Source: Hibiscus mutabilis
Taxonomy: Eukaryota; Streptophyta; Magnoliopsida; Malvales; Malvaceae
Length of the DNA stretch: 64,000 nt
Assembly (NCBI GenBank): GCA_019671005.1
Contig: CM033726.1
Span: 22,257,657-22,321,656 of the forward strand
Reading direction: 5' to 3'
Position numbers and translations under genes: made by a program. Positions 10,541 through 20,417 of the stretch are shown here, piece after piece. A model generated the notes under the pieces. It searched no databases. It was not told where the DNA came from and saw nothing but the letters and a program-made list of their open reading frames with translations. Position 1 is the stretch's first letter. Each line of letters opens with the position of its first letter.

Positions 10541-11849
10541 AATATCGAAAGGAGAGCATGCTCGTGCATCTCCTAAGGTGACCACTTCTTTGTTATATTC
10601 CATATAGGCACCATTGTAGTGTTTCAATCTTTGTCCATTAACTTTGAATTCATGTTTGTCAGTGATGGACTTGATTATCACGACACCATGGGAGAATGGT
10701 TTGACAACTTCGAATGGTCTCGACCATCTTGATTTCATCTTTCTCGGGAAAAGTTTTAGTCGATAATTGAGTAAGAGAACTAGTTTCCCTGGCATGAATT
10801 GCCGTGGCAATAGTTTCTTGTCATGCCATTGCTTTGTTTTCTCCTTGTAGATTCGTGCATTGTTATAGGCGAGTGCACAAAATTCTTCTATCTCATTGAG
10901 GTCCAACAAACGCTTTTGTCCGGCACTTTCCTAATCCATATTCACGGTCTTGATTGCCGAGTATGCCTTGTGTTTGATTTCCACCGGTAGATGGCATGTT
11001 TTGCCATATACAAGTTGGAAGGGGGACATACCTAAGGGTGTTTTGAATGCAGTGCGATATGACCAAAGTGCGTCATCTAGTCTTAATGACCGATCCTTCC
11101 TAGAGGGATTTACAACTTTCTCGAGTATACCCTTCAATTCCCAGTTGGAAATTTCTGCTTGCCCATTGGTTTGTGGGTGATATGCTGTGGCAATCTTGTG
11201 TGATACGCCGAAGCGTTGCAACATCTTGGCAATAAGTCTGTTGTCAAAATGCTTGCCTTCGTCACTGATTATTGCTCTCGGTATCCCAAACCGTGTAAAT
11301 ATGTTTTTCTACAAGAATCGTTGCACGGTCTTGGAATCGTTGTTAGGAACTGTAGCTGCCTCAACCCATTTAGACACGTAGTCGACGACAAATAGAATGT
11401 AGAGGTTGCCGAATGAAGATGGGAAAGGTCCCAAAAAATCGATCCCCCATACATCGAACAATTCCACCTCGATGATGTTTTGGAGCGGCATCTCATGTCG
11501 TCTAGAGATATTGCCCGTCCTATGGCAACGATCACATTGCTTGTAAAAGTCTTGGGAATCTTTGTACAATGTTGGCCAATACAAACCAGATTGCAAAACT
11601 TTGGCCGCGGTACGCGTTCCTCCAAAATGTCCTCCATAGGGTGAAGAATGACATTGCCAGAGTACATTATGTTGCTCTTCTTCAGGGACACATCGGCGTA
11701 TAACCTGATCTACACATTCTTTAAACAAAAGAGGGTCGTCCCAAAAGTAATGCTTAGCATCATGGCGGAACCGCTTCTTCCCTTGGTGAGTAAGGCCATA
11801 AGGTAAAATACCACAAATAAGGAAATTAGCTAAATCCGCGTACCAGGGT
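10541..11849 (-). pseudogene. Athila-1 integrase (end of pol), with premature stops
   Basis: Minus-strand continuation of the pol frame. The zinc-binding domain is visible near 11505-11660 (HSSPYGGHFGG, then CDRCHRTG, the HHCC pattern). The catalytic core follows with WGIDFLGPF (first Asp), ISDEGKHF (second Asp) and HPQTNGQAEISN (Glu), so the triad is retained. The C-terminal part (10560-10900) has KLFPRKMKSRWSRPFEV and the KHYNGA end typical of Athila integrases. In-frame stops occur at about 11308 and 10931, both at positions that are sense in the second copy (18380-19144). It would integrate cDNA if intact. The frame is shared with RT upstream, so the enzyme was part of one polyprotein. 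Confidence 0.9.
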
Positions 11850-12010
11850 ATTACCGAGGCATGTGCTGCCTTGGCGACTGCTCCCAAAATTAGTTTAACT
11901 TGCGCGTCAAGGGCTGCTACTGCATTGAGAGTTGCCGAGGCGTGCGCATCCATGGTTGCCGAGGCATCGAGGGTTGCCGAGGCTTGCGCGTCCATGGTTG
12001 CCGAGGCAAC
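11850..12010 (-). repeat. In-frame minisatellite in Athila-1 pol
   Basis: Roughly 24-bp units built on GTTGCCGAGGC-TGCGCGTCCATG (plus strand) encode repeats of the type SATMDAHA / SATLDA on the minus strand, between RNase H and integrase. About five units are present here and more in the second copy (19664-19870). The reading frame is kept across the array. Confidence 0.85.
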
Positions 12011-12089
12011 TAAAAGTTGTTCATCTGGGAATGCATCGCATATCTCTATATCCGCGTCCTCCTCCCTATTGCGTTCTAAACGTGATAAG

Positions 12090-12565
12090 TGATCCGCCAC
12101 TTGATTTTCTGTTCCTTTCATGTCCTTAATTTCAATATCAAATTCTTGTAAAAGTAATATCCAACGAATCAAACGAGGTTTGACATCCTTTTTAGCAAAT
12201 AGATATTTGATTGTTGAATGGTCCATATGAACAATTACCTTTGTACCAATCAAATAGGATCGAAACTTGTAAAATGCGAAAACTACAGCTCGTAACTCTT
12301 TCTCCATTGTTGTGTAATTCACTTGAGCACTATTAAGAGTTTTACTAGCGTAGTATATCACATGGAAGGTCTTACCTGTGCGTTGGCCTAGGACTGCTCC
12401 TACCGCGAAATCACTTGCATCACGCATGAGCTCAAAAGGTAGCATCCAATCTGCTGGAACGACAATGGGTGCCGAGGCAAGCTTTTTCTTTAGGGTTTCG
12501 AATGCTTGGGTGCAAGAATCGTCAAAATCGAAGAGTTTATCCTATTCAAGAAAATTGCACAAGGG
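12090..12565 (-). pseudogene. Athila-1 RNase H domain
   Basis: Minus-strand frame with MRDASDFAVGAVLG (first Asp), EKELRAVVFAF (Glu), VHMDHSTIKYL (Asp) and NQVADHLSRLER (last Asp), the order of Ty3/gypsy RNase H. It follows RT in the same frame, with stops at about 12628 (TGA where CGA is expected) and 12544. It degrades the RNA strand of the RNA:DNA hybrid in the family. All four acidic residues can be seen, so the domain is only lost through the upstream stops. Confidence 0.85.
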
Positions 12566-12628
12566 ATTAGGGATTTTAGAAAACTTATGAATGAACCTCC
12601 TGTAAAAACCTGCATGTCTAAGAAAACT

Positions 12629-13640
12629 TCAAATTCCTTTAACCGAACTTGGTGGGGGTAATCTCTCGATCACGTCCACGTTGTCTTTGTCTACTTCAAT
12701 TCCCTTGGATGAAATCTTGTGGCCGAGCACTATTCCTTCATCTACCATAAAATGGCATTTCTCCCAATTGAGGACTAAATCAGTTTCTTCACATCTTGCC
12801 AACACCCTCTCTAAATTGCTGAGACAGTTGTCGAAGTCATTACCAAAAATAGAAAAATCATCCATGAAGATCTCAAGGAAGTCTTCGACCATGTCTGAAA
12901 AGAGTGCCATCATGCATATTTGGAAGGTTGCCGGGGTGTTACACAATCCGAACGGCATCCTTCGGAAAGCATAAGTATTGTATGGGCATGTGAAGATTGT
13001 CTTTTCTTGATCTTCTGGTGCTATGGCAATTTGATTGTAACCTGAATAACCATCGAGAAAACAATAAAAGGGTTTACCTGCAAGACGGTCAAGCATTTGA
13101 TCAATAAAGGGTAATGGGAAATGATATTTCCTAGTGGCTTTGTTTAGCTTCCGATAATCCATACAAACCCTCCAACCAGTCACATTCCTGGTTGGAATGA
13201 GTTCATTGTTTTCATTACTTACCACCGTTATACCTCCCTTTTTCGGTACACATTGTACCGAACTTACCCATGTACTATCAGAGATAGGGTATATAATGCC
13301 GGCGTCAAGCCACTTGATGATTTCTTTCATTACAACCCCTTTCATGGCATGATTCAGTCTCCTCTGGGCTTCAATTGAAGGTTTGTGATCATCCTCCAAC
13401 AAAATCTTGTGCATGCACACTGCCGGGCTAATTCCCTTCAAGTCGGCAATTGTCCACCCTATTGCCTTTTTGTGTAGCTTCAACATTTTGATCAGCTTTT
13501 TTTCCTGCTCAGGTTGTAACTTAGAAGAAATAATTACAGGCAATGTATTATCGGTTCCTAAGTATGCATATTTTAGTTGCTCTGGCAATTGTTTCAACTC
13601 AAGAATCGGTGGTTGTTCAATAGAGGGTTTTTCGAGCTTA
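12629..13640 (-). pseudogene. Athila-1 reverse transcriptase domain
   Basis: The best preserved enzyme in the window: an open 323-codon minus-strand stretch (13597-12629). It has WRVCMDYRKLNKATRK, the catalytic-Asp segment FLDGYSGYNQIA, MPFGLCNTPATFQ and the YxDD-type box FMDDFSIFG. PPxSVKGI then leads into the connection domain. A long loop between WVSSVQCVPKKGG and the GWRVCMDY segment is typical of Athila. It shares one frame with the protease upstream (stops at about 13912 and 13834) and RNase H downstream. Catalytic residues are intact, but the polyprotein is interrupted at least six times. Confidence 0.92.
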
Positions 13641-14545
13641 CCTTCCTTACCTGAGTGATCCAGTGGTTCAAAGTATGTACCTGGTCGATTGACTAGCCAA
13701 TTTGGCTCTTCTTGTTGTTCCTCATCGACCGGTTCTTTACACTCCTCAGGTTCCTCTTGATCGGCAATGCAGTTGCCGAGGCAACTAGATTCCTTGTCGA
13801 AGTTAAACTCTGCCGTGGCATGAAGAAGATGGCATTATTTTGGATCATCGACATGCCTTAGTGTTTGGAACACATTTAGTTTAACTTGCTGATCATTCAC
13901 CCTCATTGTGAGTTATCCCTTTTCAACATCGATCAAGGTTCTCCCTGTTGCTAGGAATGGTCTCCCGAGAATGATAGCTGCATGCTCATCTGCTTCACAA
14001 TCCAAAATAATAAAGTTAGCGGGAATAATAAATTTATCAACTTTTACCAGTATGTCCTCGATTTTTCCCTCTGGATGCACATAGGATCTATCGGCTAGCT
14101 GTAGCATAACTGTTGTAGGTCTTGCCTTCCCGATTCCTAGTTTCTGGAAAACCGATTTAGACATCAAGTTTATGCTAGCGCCAAGGTCGCATAATGCTTT
14201 CCCGACATAGTGGTTTCCAATGGAACAGGGTATTGTGAAACTTCCGGGATCCTTCAACTTGGGTGACATACGATTGTGCAACATTTCCATGCATCCCTCT
14301 GTTGCGGCAACTGTTTCAAACTCTCCTAGCCTTGTTCTCTTGGACACAATGTCTTTAAGAAACTTGGCATAGTTTGGCATTTGTTCAATTGCTTCCACCA
14401 ATGGCAAGTTGATGTAGACTTGCTTTAGGATATCAAGAAACTTCTTGAATTGATATTCTTGCTTTTGTCTCTTCAACCTTTGTGGGAATGGCAGTGGAAG
14501 TCGGATATCTTCGATCCTTTCATTGGTTATTACCACATAACTCAC
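13641..14545 (-). pseudogene. Athila-1 protease and gag-pol linker, gag truncated
   Basis: Open frame 14545-13913 on the minus strand. It starts in the end of gag or linker (QRLKRQKQEYQFKKFLDILKQVYINLP) and then contains the aspartic protease with ALCDLGASINLMS (active-site Asp in DLGAS) and AIILGRPFLATGRTLIDV. This pair of signatures is characteristic of Athila. Stops at about 13912 (GAA to TAA) and 13834 follow. The gag capsid and zinc-knuckle regions are missing upstream, where sequence passes into an LTR fragment at about 14606. A palindrome AGTTGCCGAGGCAACT lies in the linker at 13771-13786. Confidence 0.88.
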
Positions 14546-14605
14546 AAAAAGAATCCATTACCTTGACTTCATGTGTGTTGTTTGGTTTTTGCATGTTCTA
14601 GACCA

Positions 14606-15074
14606 TTATTCCTACTAGAATTTGTCCTATCTTCTTAGAATTTAATTCTTCTTTAACCTCTTCATGGAAATAAAATTCCTTTTGGATTGGGCTTTGCTCC
14701 ACAACATCTTGGGCTTGTCTAGTCATCAATTTCGACTACCATATCACCTTAGCTCTTTGTCGACAATTGCCCTGGCAACTGGCTCGGCGTCTCCTTCATG
14801 CATTGCCCTGGCAACTAGCTCGACATCTCTTTCATTTATTGCCCTGGCAACTAGCTATAGCCTTGCTTTGGTAAGTGATCCTACACATACACACAAAACA
14901 CACCAAAACAGCATCTTTTCCCACAAAAACTACCAAGTTATGTAATCAAGCTCAACGATGGAAGGAAACATGGATTAATGCATGAATGGCTAATTATGCA
15001 ACTAAAATGAGTCTAAGTCTAACAATAATATGAGTAAAAAGGGTAAGAAAATTAGTACTTTTGAACACTTATCA
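14606..15074 (-). repeat. Truncated Athila LTR
   Basis: Matches 7195-7662 of the Athila-1 LTR, ending CACTTATCA at 15074 and followed by the same polypurine tract. Its other two thirds are missing, and it joins directly to gag-pol linker sequence of Athila-1 at about 14590-14606. In minus-strand terms it is the start of a 3' LTR belonging to the short element at 15075-15860. Confidence 0.85.
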
Positions 15075-15860
15075 CACCCCCAAACTCGAACTATTGCTTG
15101 TCCTCAAGCAATGCAAACTCATAATTACCTGTCAAGACTTCAATTTTCACAAACTTAGCTTTGAACTTGAGTTCAATTCTCTGAATCGGGGCACAAAGTA
15201 TGATTGGCTTTTAATTTTTCGGAAAACTTAGGAGTTACTCAGAATCAAACTATAATGCTTGTGAGTGTGTGTGGAGTTGTGTGCAAGTTGATTTTTCAGA
15301 TTCTATGCAAACAATAGGTTTTCAAATTACTTTATTGGGTTCTTTTTAACATGTTTTAACTAGAGCCAGTTTTGGGCACCTCTAGTGTTTTGTTTTTAGT
15401 TTTCTTAAGTTAATTTATTCGACTAGAGCCGGTTTCGGGCACCTCTAGCGATCAATTTTTTAACACATACTAGAGCCAGTTTCAGGCACCTTTAGTGATT
15501 GATTTTTTTAGCACATGCTAGAGCCAATTTCGGGCACCTCTAGCATTCATCCAATTTTTATTCTAATCCCCCAATTTGTTAATTATCAACCTAAGTTCAC
15601 TAGAATTCCTTAAATCAACTAAACCACAACAGTGTTTCATCAAATTTAGCGTCATAGTAAAATTCTAAGTTTTTCCATGGTTATACTAGAATAAAAATTC
15701 TATCAATTAAGTGCATTGGCAAAGTAATCATCGAATATTCATCAAATCTAAGCAATTATTGTTCCAACTAAAGGCATGGCAAGCAATTTATGTATCCTAA
15801 ATGTAATACTTAAGATGAATGTAACTAAACATGGTAACTACTAATAACAATCCAAAAACT
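15075..15860 (-). mobile_element. Mini-internal region of a gutted Athila copy
   Basis: Only about 785 bp separate the LTR at 15861 from the truncated LTR at 14606-15074. It contains the 3' UTR (polypurine tract near 15075-15105, four hairpin units at 15360-15545). At 15852-15860 only the first bases of the primer-site region remain (CCAAAAACT, compare 46001-46009). All of gag, pol and the post-pol ORF have been deleted between the primer site and the 3' UTR. The junction is at a shared GG. Confidence 0.8.
15360..15545 (-). repeat. Four CTAGAG...CTCTAG hairpin units, gutted copy
   Basis: Units at about 15360, 15423, 15470 and 15518 with the same spacing as at 7891-8065. The third has decayed (TTTCAGGCACCTTTAG). 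Confidence 0.82.
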
Positions 15861-17457
15861 TGTTGCGCGTAATAAGTGCTACGCAATTGTGCAAGTATAC
15901 ACGTTGCAAGTTATAGTATGAAAGATATCGTCCCCACAGGGATTGGTGCCATTTCAAGAATCTAGTCTCTTGCACTGTAAAAAGTAAAAACACAAATAAA
16001 GGATTATAGGAGTTTAACTAATAACTAATCTAGAAAGCAATAAAGTAAAAGAATAGATGAGATGAAATGACAGAGAGATTGGCCAGGTTATTGTGAGTTG
16101 AGGTGTGATAGTTGATTGGATCGTCTTGGTAAAAGAATGCACGGGCAACTCAGTTGCCGTGGAAACTTGCACAACGGGGTTGCCTTGGCAACTAATCAAT
16201 GGTTGCCTGGGCGACTAGTTGGGAAACTACTTGGGCGTCTAGGCAGCAACCTTCAAGGTTCGGCAGAGCGTTCTTCAATGGTTTCTTCTTATCCCTAAGT
16301 CGAAACTCTAGCTACTTGTGCATGCCTTGATAGTACATCCCTGCGTGAATCATGGGTGAACAACAACCAATCTTGCGCTCCTCTTAGCCGTTGAAATCCT
16401 TAACTTATTCCTAAGCCGGATTAATCTTCACCATCAATAGATTGAATAAAGATCATATTCATTTGTTTCTTGAATCTAACTCTCCCAATATTAGATAAAT
16501 AGATGAAATCACGAGATCCTCTCCCAATTCACTCACAAACAAGAATAAAAACCAAGAATGAATAACACTTGAATAGAAAAGTGCAAACTCTTATTACCTA
16601 AACAAAAACCAATAGTTTCTCACAACCAAAAAACACAATAACCATAGCCAAATATATTTAGTTCATGGCTAGGTTCCAAAGAAACACAAGATAAATAATC
16701 CCTAGCATGAACCCAATCGAACAAGAAAGAAAAAGATGAAGAAGGAGGCTTTTCGAAATCCTCCTTGCCCTAGATGCTTGTCAAAAATTCTCTCCTCTTG
16801 CCCTCCTTGGAGTTGTCGAAATTTTCCCTCCTTTGCTCTCCCTGGAGTTGTCGAAATTCCCCTCTCTTTCTCTCTTTGGAGTTTGACGATATGGCCTCTT
16901 ATTTATAGGGCTAGGTTAAAGTCCTTCTTTGAGGAGGAAGTTAAGTTGGAATTGAATTATCTTTAAAGAATATAATTCTTTATTATAATTATATTCCTAC
17001 TAGAACTTCTCCTATCTTCTTGGAATTTAATTCTTCTTTAATCTCTTCGTGGAAATCAAATTCCTTTGGGATTGGGCTTTGCTCCACGTCATCTTGGGCT
17101 TGTCTAGTCATCAATTTCGACTACCATATCACCTTGTTCTTTGTCGACAATTGCCCTGGCAACTGGCTCGACGTCTCCTTCATGCATTGCCCTGGCAACT
17201 AGCTTGGCATCTCCTTCATGCATTGCCCTTGTAACTAGCTCTAGCCTTGCTTTGGCAAGTGATTCTGCACATGCACACAAAACACACCAAAGCAGCATCT
17301 TTTCCCACAAAAACTACCAAGTTATGTAATCAAGCTCAACGATGGAAGTAAACATGGATTAATGCATGAATGGCTAATTATGCAACTAATATGAGCCTAA
17401 GTCTAACAATAATATGAGTAAAAAGGGTAAGAAAATAGTACTTTTGAACACTTATCA
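15861..17457 (-). repeat. Full-length Athila LTR (second copy)
   Basis: Begins TGTTGCGCGTAATAAGTGC and ends CACTTATCA on the plus strand; about 1.6 kb. On the minus strand it is the 3' LTR of the pol copy at 17458-20417 and at the same time the 5' LTR of the gutted copy at 15075-15860, so one LTR is shared by two internal regions. A TATA box (CCTATAAATAAG on the minus strand) lies at 16899-16909. Confidence 0.9.
16899..16909 (-). promoter_or_regulatory. Candidate TATA box, Athila LTR 15861-17457
   Basis: CCTATAAATAAG in element orientation, about 550 bases into the LTR. The same position has CCTATAAATAG in the LTRs at 41720 and 46010 and CCTATAAATT at 36908, which supports a conserved U3 promoter. 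Confidence 0.5.
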
Positions 17458-17863
17458 CACCCCCAAACTCGTCCTTCTCAATGTAAAGCCCGTAAAAGGT
17501 GTTGACGCTTTCGGGGCTTATGAGTATGGCATTGTCACGAACAAAAACATAAGGATTTTCTGGGTTAGGTGAGTGAGCATAGAATTTTCTTACCCATGAG
17601 GTGTTGCCCGGTTTCGGTTGATGGCAAAAGATTTGCCACTTTTGATGTGCAATCCTCTCGAAGATGAATGGTTCAAGGCCGAAATCTTGATGAGAGTTGG
17701 AGTATTCAAAGCCTTGTTCTTCATGAATCTTCCAGCTTTTAAACTTGGAGTGAAATCTTTCTTGAACCACCGGTGTAGCAAACTTCTTGTATCTTGGTTC
17801 TTTGGAGGAACTTGGATGAACTAAAAATTTAATTTTGGATGCCATTGATGATCCTGGTTGTAA
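17458..17863 (-). pseudogene. Athila-2 post-pol ORF, N-terminal fragment fused to polypurine tract
   Basis: Minus-strand frame from Met at 17878 (or MASKIKFLVHP at 17845) matches the first 130 or so codons of the post-pol ORF at 10014. It reads through the site that is a stop in the first copy (GNTSWVRKFYAHSPNPENPY). At about 17472 it runs straight into the polypurine tract and LTR. The plant transposon protein domain, the C-terminal half and the whole 3' UTR have been deleted. Confidence 0.85.
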
Positions 17864-17879
17864 GTTTTGTAAAAACAAA

Positions 17880-18375
17880 GAAAATAAAAGAAACTAAAGA
17901 GTTGCAAGATAAAAAGTAGGAATAGGTTAAGGGTGATGGGTTTTTATAAAAAGATAGGTGGTGAATATGGTGGGTAGGATTAGGGGAAGACGAAAAAGGG
18001 TATGGTTTAGGGAGAGGGTGACGGCAAGGGGGTTTGATTAGGGTAAATTGGAGGCTTTATATAAGCCTTAGATTCAGCCCATTATTTTCCTTGTTGAAGA
18101 TGTTTTCCTTCTTGGATTAAAATTCCTCTTTATCTTGAACTCTTTTCCTACAATTCAAAGACAAATCAAATAAGGATTAAAATTAAAGATAAACTAATAA
18201 CAGAAAATAAATAAAGATGTATAAAGGTATTCTTAAACTTAAAAAGATAAAAAAAGAAAATCTATCCAAAAAAATAATAATAATCGGAAATAATAAAAAG
18301 TTCGAAAAAAAATAAAAAAAATATTAATCAGTAATAAAAAAAATAAAAATAAAAATAAAATATCAAAGGGAGAGC
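17880..18375 (-). other. Spacer between Athila-2 pol and post-pol ORF
   Basis: Homologous to 10015-10540: noncoding, A-rich at 18190-18360. No gene seen. Confidence 0.65.
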
Positions 18376-18379
18376 ATGC

Positions 18380-19663
18380 TCATGCATCTCCTAAGTTGAC
18401 CACTTCTTTGTTACGTTCCACATGTGCACCATTGTAGTGTTTCAATCTTTGTCCATTAACTTTGAATTCATGTTTGTCAGTGATGGACTTGATTATCACG
18501 ACACCATGGGAGAATGGTTTGACAACTTCGAATGGTCCCGACCATTTTGATTTCAGCTTTCCCGGGAAAAGTTTAAGCCGAGAATTAAATAAGAGAACTA
18601 GTTGCCCTGGCATGAATTGTCGTGGCAATAGTTTCTTGTCATGCCATTGCTTTGTTTCCTCCTTGTAGATTCGTGCATTGTTATAGGCGAGTGCACGAAA
18701 TTCTTCTATCTCGTTGAGGTCCAACAAACGCTTTTGTCCGGCACTTTCCCAATCCATATTCACGGTCTTAATTGCCCAGTATGCCTTGTGTTCGATTTCC
18801 ACCGGTAGATGGCATGTTTTGCCATAGACAAGTCGGAAGGGGGACATACCTATGGGTGTTCTGGATGCAGTGCGATATGCCCAAAGTGCGTCATCTAGTC
18901 TTAATGACCAATCCTTCCTAGAGGGATTTACAACTTTCTCGAGTATACCCTTCAATTCCCGGTTGGAAATTTCTGCTTGCCCGTTGGTTTGTGGGTGATA
19001 TGCCGTGGCGATCTTGTGTGATATGCCGAAGCGTTGCAACATCTTGGCAATTAGTCTGTTGTCAAAATGCTTGCCTTCGTCACTGATAATTGCTCTCGGC
19101 ATCCCAAACCGTGTAAATATGTTTTTCAGCAAGAATCGTTGCACGGTCTTGGAATCGTTGTTGGGAACTGCAGCGCCTCAACCCATTTAGACACGTAGTC
19201 GATGGCAAGTAGAATGTAGAGGTTGCCGAATGAAGATGGGAAAGGTCCCATAAAATTGATCCCCCATACATCGAACAATTCCACCTCGATGATGTTCTGG
19301 AGCGGCATCTCATGCCGTCTAGAGATATTGCCCATCCTCTGGCAACCATCACATTGCTTGTAAAAGTCTTGGGCATCTTTGTACAATGTTGGCCAATACA
19401 GACCGGATTGCAAAACTTTGGCCGCGGTACGAGTTCATCCAAAATGTCCTTTATAAGGTGAAGAATAACATTGCCGGAGTACATTCTGTTGCTCTTCTTC
19501 AGGGACACATCGGCGTATAACTTGATCTGCACATTGTTTAAACAAAAGAGGCTCGTCCCAGAAGTAATGCTTCGCATAATGGCGGAACCGCTTCTTCCCT
19601 TGGTGAGTAATGCCATACGGTAAAATACCACAAACAAGGAAATTAACTAAATCCGCGTACCAG
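18380..19663 (-). pseudogene. Athila-2 integrase, frameshifted
   Basis: Minus-strand frame 19144-18380 is open. It covers the core from SDEGKHFDNRL (second Asp) and HPQTNGQAEISNRELK (Glu) through the C-terminal KLFPGKLKSKWSGPFEVV and KHYNGAHVER. The N-terminal zinc finger (CDGCQRMGN) and first catalytic Asp (WGINFMGPF, here Asn instead of Asp) lie in a different frame (19413-19126). A one-base deletion near 19165 separates the two, and a stop lies at about 19434. Catalytic Asp1 is lost, so the protein would be inactive even without the frameshift. Confidence 0.88.
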
Positions 19664-19870
19664 GGTATTGCCGAGGCATGTGCTGCCGTGGTGACTGCTC
19701 CCAAAATTTCCGAGGCATGCGCGTCAAGGGCTGCTGCGGTGTCGAGAGTTGCTGAGGCATACGCGCCCATAGTTGCCGAGGCGTGCGCATCCATAGTTGT
19801 CGAGGCGTGTGCGTCCATGGTTGCCGAGGCGTCGAGGGTTGTCGAGGCATGTGCGTCCATGGTTGCCGAG
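19664..19870 (-). repeat. In-frame minisatellite in Athila-2 pol (expanded)
   Basis: About eight units of the GTTGCCGAGGCGTGCGCATC type encode DAHAS-TMDAHAS repeats on the minus strand. It lies at the same place as 11850-12010 but is longer, and the units differ in small in-frame ways. Confidence 0.85.
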
Positions 19871-20417
19871 GCAACTAAAAGTTGTTCATCAGGGAATGCA
19901 TCGCATATCTCTAGATCCGCATCCTCCTCCCTATTGTCTTCTTATGTAGCATCAACATTTTGATCAGCTTCTTTTCCTGGTCGATTGACTAGCCAATTTT
20001 CCTTTTCTTGTTGTTCCTCCTTGACCGGTTCTTCATACTCCTCAGGTTCCTCTTGTTCGGCAATGTAGTTGCCGAGGCAACTAAATTCCTCGTCGAAGTT
20101 AAACTCTGTCGTGGCATGAAGAAGTTGGTATTCTTCTGGATCATCAGCATGCCTTAGTGTTTGGAACACATTTAGTTTAACTTGCTGGTCATTCACCCTC
20201 ATTGTGAGTTCTCCCTTTTCAACATCGATCAAGGTTCTCCCTGTTGCTAGGAATGGTCTCCCGAGAATGATGGGTGCATGCTCATCTGCTTCGCAATCCA
20301 AAACAATAAAGTCAACGGGAAAAATAAATTTATCAACTTTTACCAGTATGTCCTCGATTTTTCCCTATGGATGCACATAGGATCTGTCGGCTAGCTGTAG
20401 CATAATTGTTGTAGGTC
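19871..20417 (-). pseudogene. Athila-2 protease remnant joined to post-RNase H sequence
   Basis: Minus-strand protease end (ILGRPFLATGRTLIDV at about 20255, then GELTMRVNDQQVKLNV, with the first copy's stop absent here) continues into the linker. It then jumps to sequence that in the first copy lies after RNase H (EEDADLEICDAFPDEQ). RT and RNase H are gone. The protease is cut at 20417 before its active-site Asp, where family A LTR begins at a shared GTCTT. Confidence 0.85.
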
